A stretch of 64,000 nt of DNA from Rhizobium sophorae (GTDB lineage: Bacteria > Pseudomonadota > Alphaproteobacteria > Rhizobiales > Rhizobiaceae), in contig NZ_JABFCN010000002.1 in NCBI RefSeq assembly GCF_013087515.1, forward strand, positions 62,001 to 126,000. Direction: 5' to 3'. The notes under the pieces were generated by a model, which had not been told where the DNA came from, ran no database searches, and saw only the letters and a program-made list of their open reading frames with translations. Position 1 is the stretch's first letter. The number at the start of each line of letters is the position of its first letter. Positions 18,348-27,042 of this stretch are shown here, piece after piece. A program made the translations under genes and the position numbers.

Positions 18348-19337
18348 TCATTTTCCTTCATTTTCCTCTTCAAACTCGGCGGCGAGGCCTATCAACCGCT
18401 GAGCCAGGAATTCCGAAAACGCCGCCGATTTGACGGTGATGCGAAAGGTTTTGCCGGAGCGGGCCACCAAAGCAAGCGGCGCGCCGCCCTGGGTCCGGAG
18501 CGTCTGCTCGGCCCGCTGTGGTACGCTCTTCTCCTCCACCGCCTTCCAGATGACATCGAAGCGGCTGTTGGTCTCCAACGTCACAAAGCCAGCAGCTCTG
18601 ATGGCAGCCTGCGCCTTTTTCTGTCCGGCCGTCTCCCTGACCTTTTCGGCAAACGCCAACCAGCGCGGGCGTCCGACCTTGGGGGCCGGCCCGATGGCGA
18701 GAATGATCTCGGGATCGATCGTCTGAGCCACCTGCAGGAGCCTTGACGTTTCCGGCTTGTCCGTCGCCAGCGCCTTGGCAATCATGTCGCGGCTGAAGCC
18801 ATGTTCATCCATACGGCGTGCAAACAGGGCCCGCTCGATAAAACTCAAGTCGACACGGGGGCCATTTTCCTGACCCTGTGCGAGGATCAGCTCTTCATCC
18901 GTGAGCTTTCGCACGACGGCCTTAACAGGAACCCCGATCTCTGCGGCCGCCCGCAGGCGCCTGTGGCCATAGGCGGCCTGGTAGTGCCCGGCCCTTGCCG
19001 GGTCCGGCCGCACCAGAATTGGAACCTGCTGTCCGCTTTCCTGAATGGACTGCTTCAATCGCTCGAACTCGGCATCCTTGTCGACCGGGATACGGTCGCG
19101 GATGAAGGACATTTCGACGGCCGCCGGATCGATCTCCAGCACCTTGTCGCCGGAGGCCAGCGATTCGCGCAGCGCCTTGGCAGCGGCTGCTTCCTCTCCC
19201 AGTCGTCCAAGCGATAGGTTCATCGCCTTGACAGCTCCCGATGGCCGATGCGGCTGTTGCACGCTTGGCACTTCCGGCCGTGTCGGCTCGACGGCGCCGA
19301 CCATGCTCTTCAGGATATCGCGTCCTTTTGGGCTCAT
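18348..19337 (-). CDS. repB: RepB plasmid partitioning protein (ParB-like)
   Basis: RepB is the ParB-type centromere-binding protein. The 329-residue protein has the ParB N-terminal domain (about residues 70-160, with the QESGQQVPILVRP and YGHRRLRAAAE motifs), a helix-turn-helix region (GFSRDMIAKALATDKPETSR) and a C-terminal dimerisation part. ATG 19337 overlaps the repA stop codon and follows GGAG by six bases; an ATG at 19349 is the alternative. It works with RepA on the parS-like sites. Confidence 0.93.
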   Translation of the reverse strand: MSPKGRDILKSMVGAVEPTRPEVPSVQQPHRPSGAVKAMNLSLGRLGEEAAAAKALRESLASGDKVLEIDPAAVEMSFIRDRIPVDKDAEFERLKQSIQESGQQVPILVRPDPARAGHYQAAYGHRRLRAAAEIGVPVKAVVRKLTDEELILAQGQENGPRVDLSFIERALFARRMDEHGFSRDMIAKALATDKPETSRLLQVAQTIDPEIILAIGPAPKVGRPRWLAFAEKVRETAGQKKAQAAIRAAGFVTLETNSRFDVIWKAVEEKSVPQRAEQTLRTQGGAPLALVARSGKTFRITVKSAAFSEFLAQRLIGLAAEFEEENEGK

Positions 19338-20551
19338 GTCCTGCTCCATGCGCTGCGAATGAGTTGCTCGACCTCGGCATTGACGCTGTCGACGGATTCA
19401 ACCCCGCGGTCATAGGTCTGGCGATGCATCGTCTCGCGTCCAGCCTCGTAGATTGTCTGCTTCGAGAGCCCCGCATCCGAGACCGCTGTCGACTTGACCA
19501 TCATCGATGTCAGCACGCGCTCGCCGAACAGACTGCGCAGGAAGGCGACGATCTGCGCCTGCGGTCCATCATTGGACTCATAACGGGTGATCAGATAGCG
19601 CATCCAATCATAATCGAGATTGCCGCCTGCCTGCTTGACGACGGCCAGAAGGTCGGAGGTCATCGTCAGGAACTGGTTCATCGACGCCACGTCGAGCATC
19701 TGCGGATGAACGGTGATGAGAACCGAGGTGGCAGCGCACAGAGCCGACAGCGTCAGAAAGCCGAGGGTCGGCGGGCAATCGATGATGACGACGTCGTAGC
19801 TCTGCTCCAGCGAATGCAGCGCATTGCCGACCCGCATGAAGAACATGTCCTTGTCGTCGCGGTTGGTGTCGGCAAGCGCCTTTGGAGTATCGTGTTCGAA
19901 CTCGTGCAGTTCGAGATTGCCGGGAATGAGATCGAGCCCAGAAAAATAGGTCTGGCGGACGATGTCGGCTACGTCGCGTCGCGTTTCGTCATATTTAATG
20001 GCACCGTAAAGCGTCTCGTTTTCGCCGACGTCGAATTCGGGCTGATATCCGAGCATCGCCGACATCGAGGCCTGCGGGTCGAGATCGACGGCGAGCACGC
20101 GGTAGCCGCGAAGCGCCAGGAACTGCGCCAGGTGGATTGATGTCGTCGTCTTGCCGGAGCCGCCTTTGAAATTGGTGACGGCAATCACCTGGAGATGGTC
20201 GCCCGGCCGGCGCATCGGCAGATAGGAGGGTTTGGTGCGCCCGAGATGGTGGCGCATTGCATGGATTTCCTCAAGCGAGAACACCCGTCGACCGGCAGCA
20301 GTCTTTTCCGGATTGATGCTTTCCACCTGGGCGGCGAGGTGGCGAACATAGCTGTCGGTGACGCCGAGCAGCTTGGCAGTCTCGGTGCTGCTGAACCGCC
20401 TTAGCGATTTGCGGGCGTCGGGCGAAAACAACCGCTCGAACAGCACCTGCAATTGGCTGCTGAGCATCGCCGAATCCTGCGCGATCGTCTCGTCGATCGA
20501 GACTCGACTCGCTCTCTTGGCTTTCTCAACAATCGCGGCCTTGGTCGGCAT
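19334..20551 (-). CDS. repA: RepA plasmid partitioning ATPase (ParA-like)
   Basis: RepA is the ParA-type ATPase that moves plasmid copies and represses the repABC operon. The 405-residue protein has an N-terminal helix-turn-helix (SSTETAKLLGVTDSYVRHL, about 55-73), the deviant Walker A motif KGGSGKTT (about 129-136), and Walker B-like IIDCPPTLG. The start at 20551 follows AGGA by about ten bases. It is the first gene of repABC and overlaps repB. Confidence 0.95.
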   Translation of the reverse strand: MPTKAAIVEKAKRASRVSIDETIAQDSAMLSSQLQVLFERLFSPDARKSLRRFSSTETAKLLGVTDSYVRHLAAQVESINPEKTAAGRRVFSLEEIHAMRHHLGRTKPSYLPMRRPGDHLQVIAVTNFKGGSGKTTTSIHLAQFLALRGYRVLAVDLDPQASMSAMLGYQPEFDVGENETLYGAIKYDETRRDVADIVRQTYFSGLDLIPGNLELHEFEHDTPKALADTNRDDKDMFFMRVGNALHSLEQSYDVVIIDCPPTLGFLTLSALCAATSVLITVHPQMLDVASMNQFLTMTSDLLAVVKQAGGNLDYDWMRYLITRYESNDGPQAQIVAFLRSLFGERVLTSMMVKSTAVSDAGLSKQTIYEAGRETMHRQTYDRGVESVDSVNAEVEQLIRSAWSRT

Positions 20552-20844
20552 TCACGCAAATCCTGATAAATCGTGTCATTTTGCGCAAATGATCGTGAGT
20601 CTGCCGATTCCGTCAAGCGAATTCTTGGTTAGCAAATGGATAACAAACCGGATTCGACAAAAAAATCATGTGGAATTCCGGAATCTTAGCTCAATTGTCA
20701 GCTGACAATGCCCGCCGTATCCGCATCCATCGAAGCCAGCCTTAAAATATCGCGGCACGTTCTCGATGCGACTCAGCGTCGTTACCGGCTCATCGAAGAG
20801 CACCTTCCGCTGCTTGGCACCGACCGATCAGGCAATCCCGTTTC
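20552..20844. other. repA upstream region
   Basis: About 290 bases holding the repABC promoter area and the palindrome above. I cannot pick one convincing -35/-10 pair. No coding frame is supported. Confidence 0.5.
20694..20709. promoter_or_regulatory. parS-like palindrome upstream of repA
   Basis: A perfect 16-base palindrome, ATTGTCAGCTGACAAT, sits about 140 bases before repA. It carries the same 14-base core as the site between repB and repC and fits the GTTNNNNGCNNNNAAC centromere pattern except at the outer bases. It may serve RepB binding and autoregulation. Confidence 0.7.
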
Positions 20845-21021
20845 TCATTTGTAGGCGGACGAACGGTATAGATTTTCGGTTTCCAGCCCACGAACGGGTT
20901 CATTGCCGGAAGGCTTGTCATTTGCGTCCCGGGTTTCAGGATCGCGGCGTGACGGAGCAAGGCCGAGCAGTTGTTCGAGACGACCAGCATTGAGCGGAGC
21001 GCTTATTCCCTTGAAGTTCAT
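20845..21021 (-). CDS. Possible small protein (58 aa), unrecognised
   Basis: A minus-strand frame from ATG 21021 would give 58 residues, polar and lysine/arginine/glutamate rich (MNFKGISAPLNAGRLEQLLG...). The ribosome-binding site is weak and the family is not recognised. It points toward repA and could be a leader transcript gene or chance. Confidence 0.25.
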   Translation of the reverse strand: MNFKGISAPLNAGRLEQLLGLAPSRRDPETRDANDKPSGNEPVRGLETENLYRSSAYK

Positions 21022-21335
21022 GATCCATCTTTCGTCTGCGCATGGCTTGCGTGAAGCCGTAGAGATAAGCGCAATTTGAAGCCGCAGAGAACGGCCCGGC
21101 GGCGTTATCACCATCTTTTCCAACGCGAGGCGGGGTAGGGTAGGGGAGGGCCTCCGTCTTCCAAGCGCTGCCTCGAGATGCGGCAGCGACGCTAGACGTC
21201 CGGATCGCCTCTGCGCGCAGAGACCAAGGAGGGCCTCGCAGGCAAGGGCCCTACACGCGGAAGGCTGCATCTCTGCCGGCTGCGGGTCTTACAACTGGAG
21301 AGCGCCGCTGCTGCGCGCTATCGGGGAGGGGACGT
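21022..21335. other. Intergenic stretch, nothing recognised
   Basis: About 310 bases between a doubtful small frame and the IS5-like element. Open frames here have no start signal and no known motif. Confidence 0.35.
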
Positions 21336-21565
21336 CTAGGTCACGCACTCATAAACTGCTGGCGGTAGCTGCAAGGTTCTGATTCAAGCTTCTTGAAAGG
21401 AGCTGCTGATGGGCCAGCCTCGCTACGAGTTGACGGATTTCGAGTAGTCGGTGATCGAGTCGCTGCTACCGAGCAAGCCGCGCGGGGTGCCTCGGGTTGA
21501 CGACCGGCTCTCGTCAAACTCGCTTCAGCCAAAATCTGGATGCGCTTTATGAGTCGGTGAGCTAG
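21336..21565 (+). mobile_element. Internally deleted IS5-like element (MITE-like, 230 bp)
   Basis: The two ends form inverted repeats (left 21336-21355, right 21546-21565, 18 of 20 bases matching) and both carry CTAG at the edge, fitting a CTAG target duplication of IS5-type elements. Inside is the transposase start from ATG 21409 (MGQPRYELTDFE, then a TAG where Trp is usual, then SVIESLLPSKPRGVPRVDD). It jumps directly to the transposase end (LVKLASAKIWMRF). The middle of the transposase is deleted, so the element cannot move by itself. Confidence 0.75.
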
Positions 21566-21612
21566 AAAGGCCCCTCGGACGCTCGGAGAGGCGTTCAGGC
21601 AGGAGCCCCACC

Positions 21613-21927
21613 ATGATCAAGACGAGCGTCTACTATCCGGCCAATGGCGGCTCGAAGTTCGATCACGACGACTACCGCACCCACCACATGCCACTGATCC
21701 AGGACCGGCTCGGCGATGCCTGCCTGCGCTACGAGATCGATACGGGCCTTGCGGGTCGCGAACCTGGAAGCGCGCCGGAGTTCGTTGCGGCGTGCCACAT
21801 CTATTCGCCGACTCTGGAGACATTCCAGGAGGCGTTCGGTCCCCACCGCGCGGAGCTCGTCGCGGACGTCGCCAACTATACGGACATCGCGCCCATCGTG
21901 CAGATCAGCGAAATCGTTGGAAGGTAG
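21613..21927 (+). CDS. EthD-family small protein
   Basis: A 104-residue protein of the EthD type: a ferredoxin-like barrel fold of the dimeric alpha-beta barrel group. Visible features are the YYPANGGSKFDHDDY start, THHMPLIQDRLG and the conserved aromatic end. Members include EthD, needed for ether degradation by a P450 system, and others of unknown role. The ATG at 21613 follows AGGAG. It lies between two IS5-type ends, which suggests it was carried or trapped by IS activity. Confidence 0.8.
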   Translation: MIKTSVYYPANGGSKFDHDDYRTHHMPLIQDRLGDACLRYEIDTGLAGREPGSAPEFVAACHIYSPTLETFQEAFGPHRAELVADVANYTDIAPIVQISEIVGR

Positions 21928-21942
21928 GGGGGCTTCGACGCG

Positions 21943-22069
21943 TCAGGCGTGACCGTTGAACTTTCCGAGATCGGCGTAGTGCTGGCGCACCTGATCCATG
22001 GTGACTTAGCCGGTGCCGAACCGGTCGACGATCGGGAACATGTGGTTGCCGTTGAAGCGAAAATTACCT
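21943..22069 (-). pseudogene. Unidentified C-terminal protein fragment with internal stop
   Basis: Read on the minus strand, about 42 residues look protein-like (FRFNGNHMFPIVDRFGTG, stop, VTMDQVRQHYADLGKFNGHA, stop). The internal stop and the IS end at its upstream edge point to a decayed 3' gene end. I cannot name the family. Confidence 0.35.
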
Positions 22070-22072
22070 TGT

Positions 22073-22129
22073 TCTCGTCAAACTCGCTTCAGCCAAAATC
22101 TGTATGCGCCTTATGAGTCGGTGACCTAG
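22073..22129 (+). repeat. Solo right end of the same IS5-like element
   Basis: These 57 bases match 21509-21565 at 54 positions. They contain the transposase C-terminus and the terminal repeat, ending at CTAG. No left end is near, so this is a solo end. With the first copy it flanks the EthD gene in direct orientation. Confidence 0.8.
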
Positions 22130-22611
22130 CCTGAATTTTCGCGCCGATCTAAGTCGGCTGAATGATGGAGGCAGCGGGCGTTAAAGGGGTTGGGAGTTCG
22201 TTTGTCCGGAGATCCGATAACGGCCAGGCCCGGTCGATGACAGCAGTCCAATCACATGCCGGCAGTTGAGCGCGAATAGGTTGCCGACATCCCGCGGCGT
22301 CATCAACCGCGAAGATCACAAAAGCGCATGCTAGGCGAATCAGGTCTCGGCGGCTATGATCGACGTGCTGGTAGGATCGTGCGTTGGTATCGCAGACGTT
22401 TTGCCGCTAGCCCAATCGGCCAGATCTCACTCCATGTTCCGCAACGCGGCAAACCCTCCTAGCGGAACTTATTGGCGAGTTCGCTTCCGTCTACGGAAAT
22501 TCCTTCTTGTTTACCTGCTATTTACCATACTGCTCCACGGCGCCGGCCGAGCCCGCATCGCGGTCGATCTCACGTTCCTTGTCAGCGGGCGCCGCGTGGG
22601 ACAGGATTTCA
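22130..22611. other. Intergenic stretch, nothing recognised
   Basis: About 480 bases. Several frames open briefly on the plus strand, but they lack ribosome-binding sites and known motifs, and one overlaps the end of the ROK gene on the other strand. Probably non-coding remnant sequence. Confidence 0.4.
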
Positions 22612-23688
22612 CTATCGCGGCTTCGTTCCCTCGCGATTGGTAAAATGCGCGTTGCCTAACCCCGTACCAATGGTCAGCACCGCCCATCTCGACACGTCGT
22701 TCATAAAAGGGATCTGCGACAATCCCTGCACGACGGCATCGTTGTGCATCATCACGAATGTGCTGTCGTCGCCGATCTCAGGAATGGCTTTCATCAGTGC
22801 GGCGGGAAGGTTGAAGCTGTCGCTCTCCCAGTTTCCGCCCGGCAGGTTCTGTCCGCCGCGTTCGATGGAGCCATCGGCTTTGATGATGCCGGGGCATGCG
22901 ATCCCGATGATCGGCGCCGGCTTGAGATTGGCCTTCTCAGCCTTGCCGATCAGATCCCGCAACATTGCTGCCAACTTCTCGATGGTTGCGGTGCGGCTTG
23001 GCTCATCGTCGGCATGACGCCAGATGGCGGACTCCCAGACGCTTGCATCCGGCACGTCGTCCTTTCCGAATTGAACGACGCCGGCGCGAACATTCGTGCC
23101 GCCGATATCGACGGCCAGGATCGCCTCGTGACCTTTGAACATCCAGCGCGGCATCAGGTGGACCGCGCCGATCAGTCCGGCCTCATCGGGGTGGTGAACG
23201 ATCGGCACGACTTCGACATCAACGCCGGCCGCTTTGAGAATGACCATGGTCCTGGCGATTGTTAATTCGCCAAAGTGGCTCCGACGGAAGCCGCCGCCAA
23301 CGACGATACGGTCTGTCTTTCCCCAGCGTTTGTCCTTCAGAAACTTGCCTATCACATCGGCAAAGTCTTGCGCAAAATCCTCCACTGCCCCCATGACCAA
23401 CGCAGCCGCCGCCAAATCATCGCCCTTCAAAATAGCGTCGATTTTTTTCTTGGAGAGTTTCTCCGTCGCGGTCTTGCCGATTGGGTCGTCTCCGACCTTG
23501 CGGATGCGTTTTCTCCAATCGTCGAGCTTCTGTTGGAACGTCTTTTTGTTTGCGTTGTCGCCAACGAAACCATCCTTATCACGCAGTTCGTTGTTGTAGT
23601 CGTCGATCGTCACCAAGGGCAGGTTTAAAGCGCCATGTGCCAGCGGGGCATTGACCTCATCACGGGGATCGGAACTGCTTTTGGCCAT
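22612..23688 (-). CDS. ROK/glucokinase-like protein with permuted motif order
   Basis: A 358-residue protein with sugar-kinase (ROK, actin-like ATPase) motifs in an unusual order. First comes GGGFRRS (131-137) and DEAGLIGA (168-175), which in ordinary ROK proteins sit near the C-terminus. Then come the phosphate-1 motif DIGGTN (194-199), the catalytic HNDA (315-318) and phosphate-2 GTGLG (341-345), after which the protein ends. The ROK zinc-binding cysteines are absent. The start at 23688 follows AGAAGG. It is divergent from trehalose-phosphatase, so a role in glucose or trehalose metabolism is possible but not shown. Confidence 0.75.
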   Translation of the reverse strand: MAKSSSDPRDEVNAPLAHGALNLPLVTIDDYNNELRDKDGFVGDNANKKTFQQKLDDWRKRIRKVGDDPIGKTATEKLSKKKIDAILKGDDLAAAALVMGAVEDFAQDFADVIGKFLKDKRWGKTDRIVVGGGFRRSHFGELTIARTMVILKAAGVDVEVVPIVHHPDEAGLIGAVHLMPRWMFKGHEAILAVDIGGTNVRAGVVQFGKDDVPDASVWESAIWRHADDEPSRTATIEKLAAMLRDLIGKAEKANLKPAPIIGIACPGIIKADGSIERGGQNLPGGNWESDSFNLPAALMKAIPEIGDDSTFVMMHNDAVVQGLSQIPFMNDVSRWAVLTIGTGLGNAHFTNREGTKPR

Positions 23689-23833
23689 CAAGGTACCTTC
23701 TACGGCGCGAGTGCTCAAACGGGCGGCGAGATACAACGCGGACCGGCCTCTGGATGTTCCGGAGTCTGAAAAGCGACCTTGTCCTTGTCGGCTGGCGACC
23801 TAGCTTCAATGGTTGCAGAGTTTGGAGAATGCC

Positions 23834-24592
23834 GTGCAGGACGACGACGCTACTCAGGAAATGCTTTCGCTGGTCTTGGAAGAGCCGGATCATTGGGCGA
23901 TGTTTCTCGATATCGACGGGACGCTGCTCAATCTTGCGCCCACGCCGGATGCGATCGAGGTCCCAGAGGCGCTTCCCGGACAACTTCATCGCCTGTCGAA
24001 CAAGCTCGGCGGCGCCCTGGCGCTGGTCACGGGCCGATCGCTTGCTTATGCAGACGAGCTGTTCAAGCCCTTTGAATTTCCGACGGCAGGCCTTCACGGC
24101 GCCGAAATCAGGAACGCTGCGGGAATGCAGACGGTGGAGGCGACAGCTGAGTTTCAGGCCCTGAAGCATGCACTGACCGCGGAGGCTGAGCACTATCCTG
24201 GAGTCTTGATCGAGGATAAGGGTGCGGCCGTTGCCGCCCATTACCGGCTCGCGCCCGAATATGAAAAGGTGCTCGAAGACCGCATGCACCACTATGCGGA
24301 GCTCGCCGGGCCGAACTGGGCATTGCAGCTCGGCAAGATGGTATTCGAACTGCGTCCGGCACGGTCGAGCAAGGGCGATGCGCTGGAGCGGTTTTTCCAG
24401 TCCGACCCCTTCAAGAACCGTTGCCCAATTACCATCGGCGATGATCTGACCGACGAGTCGATGTTTGCGATCGCCAATGCGCGTGGCGGGGTTTCGGTGC
24501 GTGTCGGCGCGATCGGCACCCCGAGCTGCGCCACGAGCCGGCTGTCCTCCTCTGCACTGGTTAGAAATGTCATCGCTGCCTTGGCGGCCTGA
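23834..24592 (+). CDS. otsB: Trehalose-6-phosphate phosphatase
   Basis: A 252-residue HAD-superfamily phosphatase of the OtsB type, which removes phosphate from trehalose 6-phosphate. The nucleophile motif DIDGT (residues 26-30) is near the start, followed by TGRS, HGAEIR and the late GDDLTDESMF motif with its acidic pair. The start is taken as GTG 23834, which follows GGAG by six bases; a TTG 21 bases earlier lacks a site. No trehalose-phosphate synthase (otsA) is next to it. It is divergent from the ROK-like gene. Confidence 0.88.
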   Translation: MQDDDATQEMLSLVLEEPDHWAMFLDIDGTLLNLAPTPDAIEVPEALPGQLHRLSNKLGGALALVTGRSLAYADELFKPFEFPTAGLHGAEIRNAAGMQTVEATAEFQALKHALTAEAEHYPGVLIEDKGAAVAAHYRLAPEYEKVLEDRMHHYAELAGPNWALQLGKMVFELRPARSSKGDALERFFQSDPFKNRCPITIGDDLTDESMFAIANARGGVSVRVGAIGTPSCATSRLSSSALVRNVIAALAA

Positions 24593-24792
24593 CGAATGCT
24601 CTTGAACGACGTGCAATGCGGATTGCTGTCGTCTTTACGCCGGCTGTGAGGCGTCAATTGTCAAAAAAGTATCGGTTTTAGCCGGGAATCGTGGTGGCGG
24701 GCGTGACACGAGCCCATTACACTCCCCTTCAACAACAAAGCCAAAAGGGAATTTGGCTGGCGGGCCTGGAACCGTCCTCGGAGGAGGAGACA

Positions 24793-25677
24793 ATGGAACC
24801 TGACTTGGAAGTCATTCAGATCCGGCCCGGCGAATCTTTCGCAACGAAGGCGCATGGCTATCCCTACCATACGGTTCGTTGGCATTTTCACCCGGAATAC
24901 GAACTTCATCTCGTCGTGGCGACAACGGGACGCTATTTCGTCGGCGACTTCATCGGCGAGTTCGAGCCGGGCAACCTTGTGCTTGCCGGGCCTAATCTTC
25001 CCCATAACTGGATCAGCGATGTCCCGAAAGGATCGAGCATTCCGCTTCGCTGCCAACTCATCCAGTTCAGCGAGAATTTCATCAGCGATACGATGAAGGT
25101 GCTGGCCGAACTCGGCCCATTCGAACCTGTTCTCGAAGCCTCCCGCCGCGGTGTGCTCTTCGGCGCCGATACCAGCCGGCAGGTTGCTCCGCTGATGAAT
25201 GAGGTGCAGCAGGCCCACGGTGTGCGCCGCATCGAGCTCTTCATGATGATCATCGGCCTGCTCAGCCGGGCGCAGGATGCCCAGCTTCTCGCCAGCCCGA
25301 GCTATCTGCCCGATCCCTCGGGCTATATGTCGGCCGGCATCAACAAGGCGCTTGCCTATATCAGAGAGAACCTGACGAAATCCTTCGACGAAGCCGATCT
25401 CGCGGCGATCGCCGACCAGTCAACCGGCGCCTTTTCGCGCGCATTCCGCCGCCATACCGGCATGTCGCTGGTTCAGTATGTGAAACGCCTGCGCATCAAT
25501 CTCGCCTGCCAGATCCTGATGAGCGATGATCACGCGTCGATCACCGATATCTGTTTCGAAGTCGGCTTCAACAATCTGTCCAACTTCAACCGGCAGTTTC
25601 TAGCGGAAAAAGGCATGACGCCTTCCCGTTTCCGACGGTTGTTGGGTGACAATATCAACGTGGCAAAGGCGGCCTAG
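24793..25677 (+). CDS. AraC family transcriptional regulator
   Basis: A 294-residue regulator with a cupin-type sensor half (WHFHPEYELHLVV; GNLVLAGPNLPHNW) and an AraC helix-turn-helix half (SFDEADLAAIADQSTGAFSR; ITDICFEVGFNNLSNFNRQF). The start at 24793 directly follows GGAGGAG; an earlier in-frame ATG has no such site. It precedes the sugar importer genes in the same direction and probably activates them in response to the transported substrate. Confidence 0.92.
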   Translation: MEPDLEVIQIRPGESFATKAHGYPYHTVRWHFHPEYELHLVVATTGRYFVGDFIGEFEPGNLVLAGPNLPHNWISDVPKGSSIPLRCQLIQFSENFISDTMKVLAELGPFEPVLEASRRGVLFGADTSRQVAPLMNEVQQAHGVRRIELFMMIIGLLSRAQDAQLLASPSYLPDPSGYMSAGINKALAYIRENLTKSFDEADLAAIADQSTGAFSRAFRRHTGMSLVQYVKRLRINLACQILMSDDHASITDICFEVGFNNLSNFNRQFLAEKGMTPSRFRRLLGDNINVAKAA

Positions 25678-25903
25678 AGGAGCCGAACGAGCACAGTCCA
25701 AGAGACGAGGGAGGACAAGGAGGAGGAACGAAAACTGACACTGACTTGAACGCGGGCATGCGATGAGCGGCTCGCGATCGGAGATGCTTGTCCTCAAAAA
25801 CGTCAAACGCCGGGACAGGCGCGACCGTTCCTTCAGCCGAACGGCCACAGCAGACAGTGCAATCACGAACGTACACAATTTTTACCAATGGGAGGAGATG
25901 GAA

Positions 25904-26971
25904 ATGATGAAATTCTCGACAAAGGCGGCAGGCGCCGCGGTATTTGTCCTGTCCTTGCTGGGCGGTACTTCCGCCTTTGCGCAAACCGCCGTTGCAGATG
26001 CGACAGTGGCATTCCTCATGCCCGACCAAGGCTCGACCCGCTACGAGGAGCACGATCACCCGGGCTTCGTCGCGGAAATGAAGAAACTCTGCGCGTCATG
26101 CAAGGTTCTCTACCAGAACGCCGACGCCGATATCGCAAAACAGCAACAGCAGTTCAATTCGGCCATCACGCAAGGCGCCAAGGTCATCGTACTGGACCCG
26201 GTGGATTCGGCCGCCGCCGCATCGCTCGTCCAACTCGCGCAGAGCCAGGGTGTCAAGGTCATTGCCTATGACCGTCCTATTCCGAAAGGCAAGGCCGATT
26301 TCTACGTCTCCTTCGACAACAAGGCGATCGGCAAGGCAATTGCGGAATCGCTCGTCCAGCATCTGAAGGCGCAGAACGTGCCGACCGATGGAGGCGGCAT
26401 CCTGCAGATCAACGGCTCGCCGACCGATGCGGCTGCCGGGCTGATCAAGGACGGCATTCACGAGGGTCTGGCGAGCGGTGGATACAAGACGCTAGCCGAA
26501 TTCGACACGCCCAACTGGCAGCCCTCGAACGCCCAGCAATGGGCTGGCGGCCAGATCACCCGTTTCGGCAAACAGATCGTCGGCGTGGTCGCCGCCAATG
26601 ATGGCACCGGTGGTGGCGCCATCGCAGCCTTCAAGGCAGCGGGTGTCGATCCCGTGCCGCCGGTGACCGGCAATGATGCGACGATCGCTGCGCTGCAGTT
26701 GATCATCGCGGGGGACCAGTACAATACGATCTCCAAGCCGAGCGAAATCGTCGCCGCTGCCGCTGCCAACGTCGCCGTGAAACTTCTGGCCGGAGAAACG
26801 CCGAAGGCCGAAATGACGCTCTACGACACGCCAGCGCAGCTTTTCGTCCCTGCCGTCGTTACCGCCGAAAACCTCAAGGCCGAGATCATCGACAAGAAGA
26901 TCAACACCGCTGAGGAGCTGTGCACCGGCCGCTATGCCGACGGCTGCAAGAAGCTCGGCATCACCAAGTAA
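25904..26971 (+). CDS. Sugar ABC transporter substrate-binding protein (CUT2, XylF-like)
   Basis: A 355-residue periplasmic binding protein. A signal peptide ends near TSAFA|QT. The mature protein resembles XylF/RbsB-type proteins: QQQQFNSAITQGAKVIVLDP, VKVIAYDRPI and FYVSFDNKAIGKAIAESL. It would bind a pentose, hexose or polyol. The start at 25904 follows GGGAGGAG by six bases; an ATG at 25898 is overlapped by that site. It leads a binding protein, ATPase, permease run. Confidence 0.92.
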   Translation: MMKFSTKAAGAAVFVLSLLGGTSAFAQTAVADATVAFLMPDQGSTRYEEHDHPGFVAEMKKLCASCKVLYQNADADIAKQQQQFNSAITQGAKVIVLDPVDSAAAASLVQLAQSQGVKVIAYDRPIPKGKADFYVSFDNKAIGKAIAESLVQHLKAQNVPTDGGGILQINGSPTDAAAGLIKDGIHEGLASGGYKTLAEFDTPNWQPSNAQQWAGGQITRFGKQIVGVVAANDGTGGGAIAAFKAAGVDPVPPVTGNDATIAALQLIIAGDQYNTISKPSEIVAAAAANVAVKLLAGETPKAEMTLYDTPAQLFVPAVVTAENLKAEIIDKKINTAEELCTGRYADGCKKLGITK

Positions 26972-26981
26972 TCGAGCCAAG

Positions 26982-27014
26982 GGAAGGCGCGGCTGGGCCA
27001 CCGGCCGCGCTTCC
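26982..27014 (+). terminator. Intercistronic stem-loop after the binding-protein gene
   Basis: GGAAG-CGCGGC (with one bulged G, from 26982) pairs with GCCGCGCTTCC (27004-27014), and T-rich sequence follows. Such hairpins between a binding-protein gene and its transporter genes usually cause partial termination or protect the upstream mRNA, giving more binding protein than ATPase. Confidence 0.55.
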
Positions 27015-27042
27015 GATTTTCGCTTTTTCGAAAGGCCAGGCG

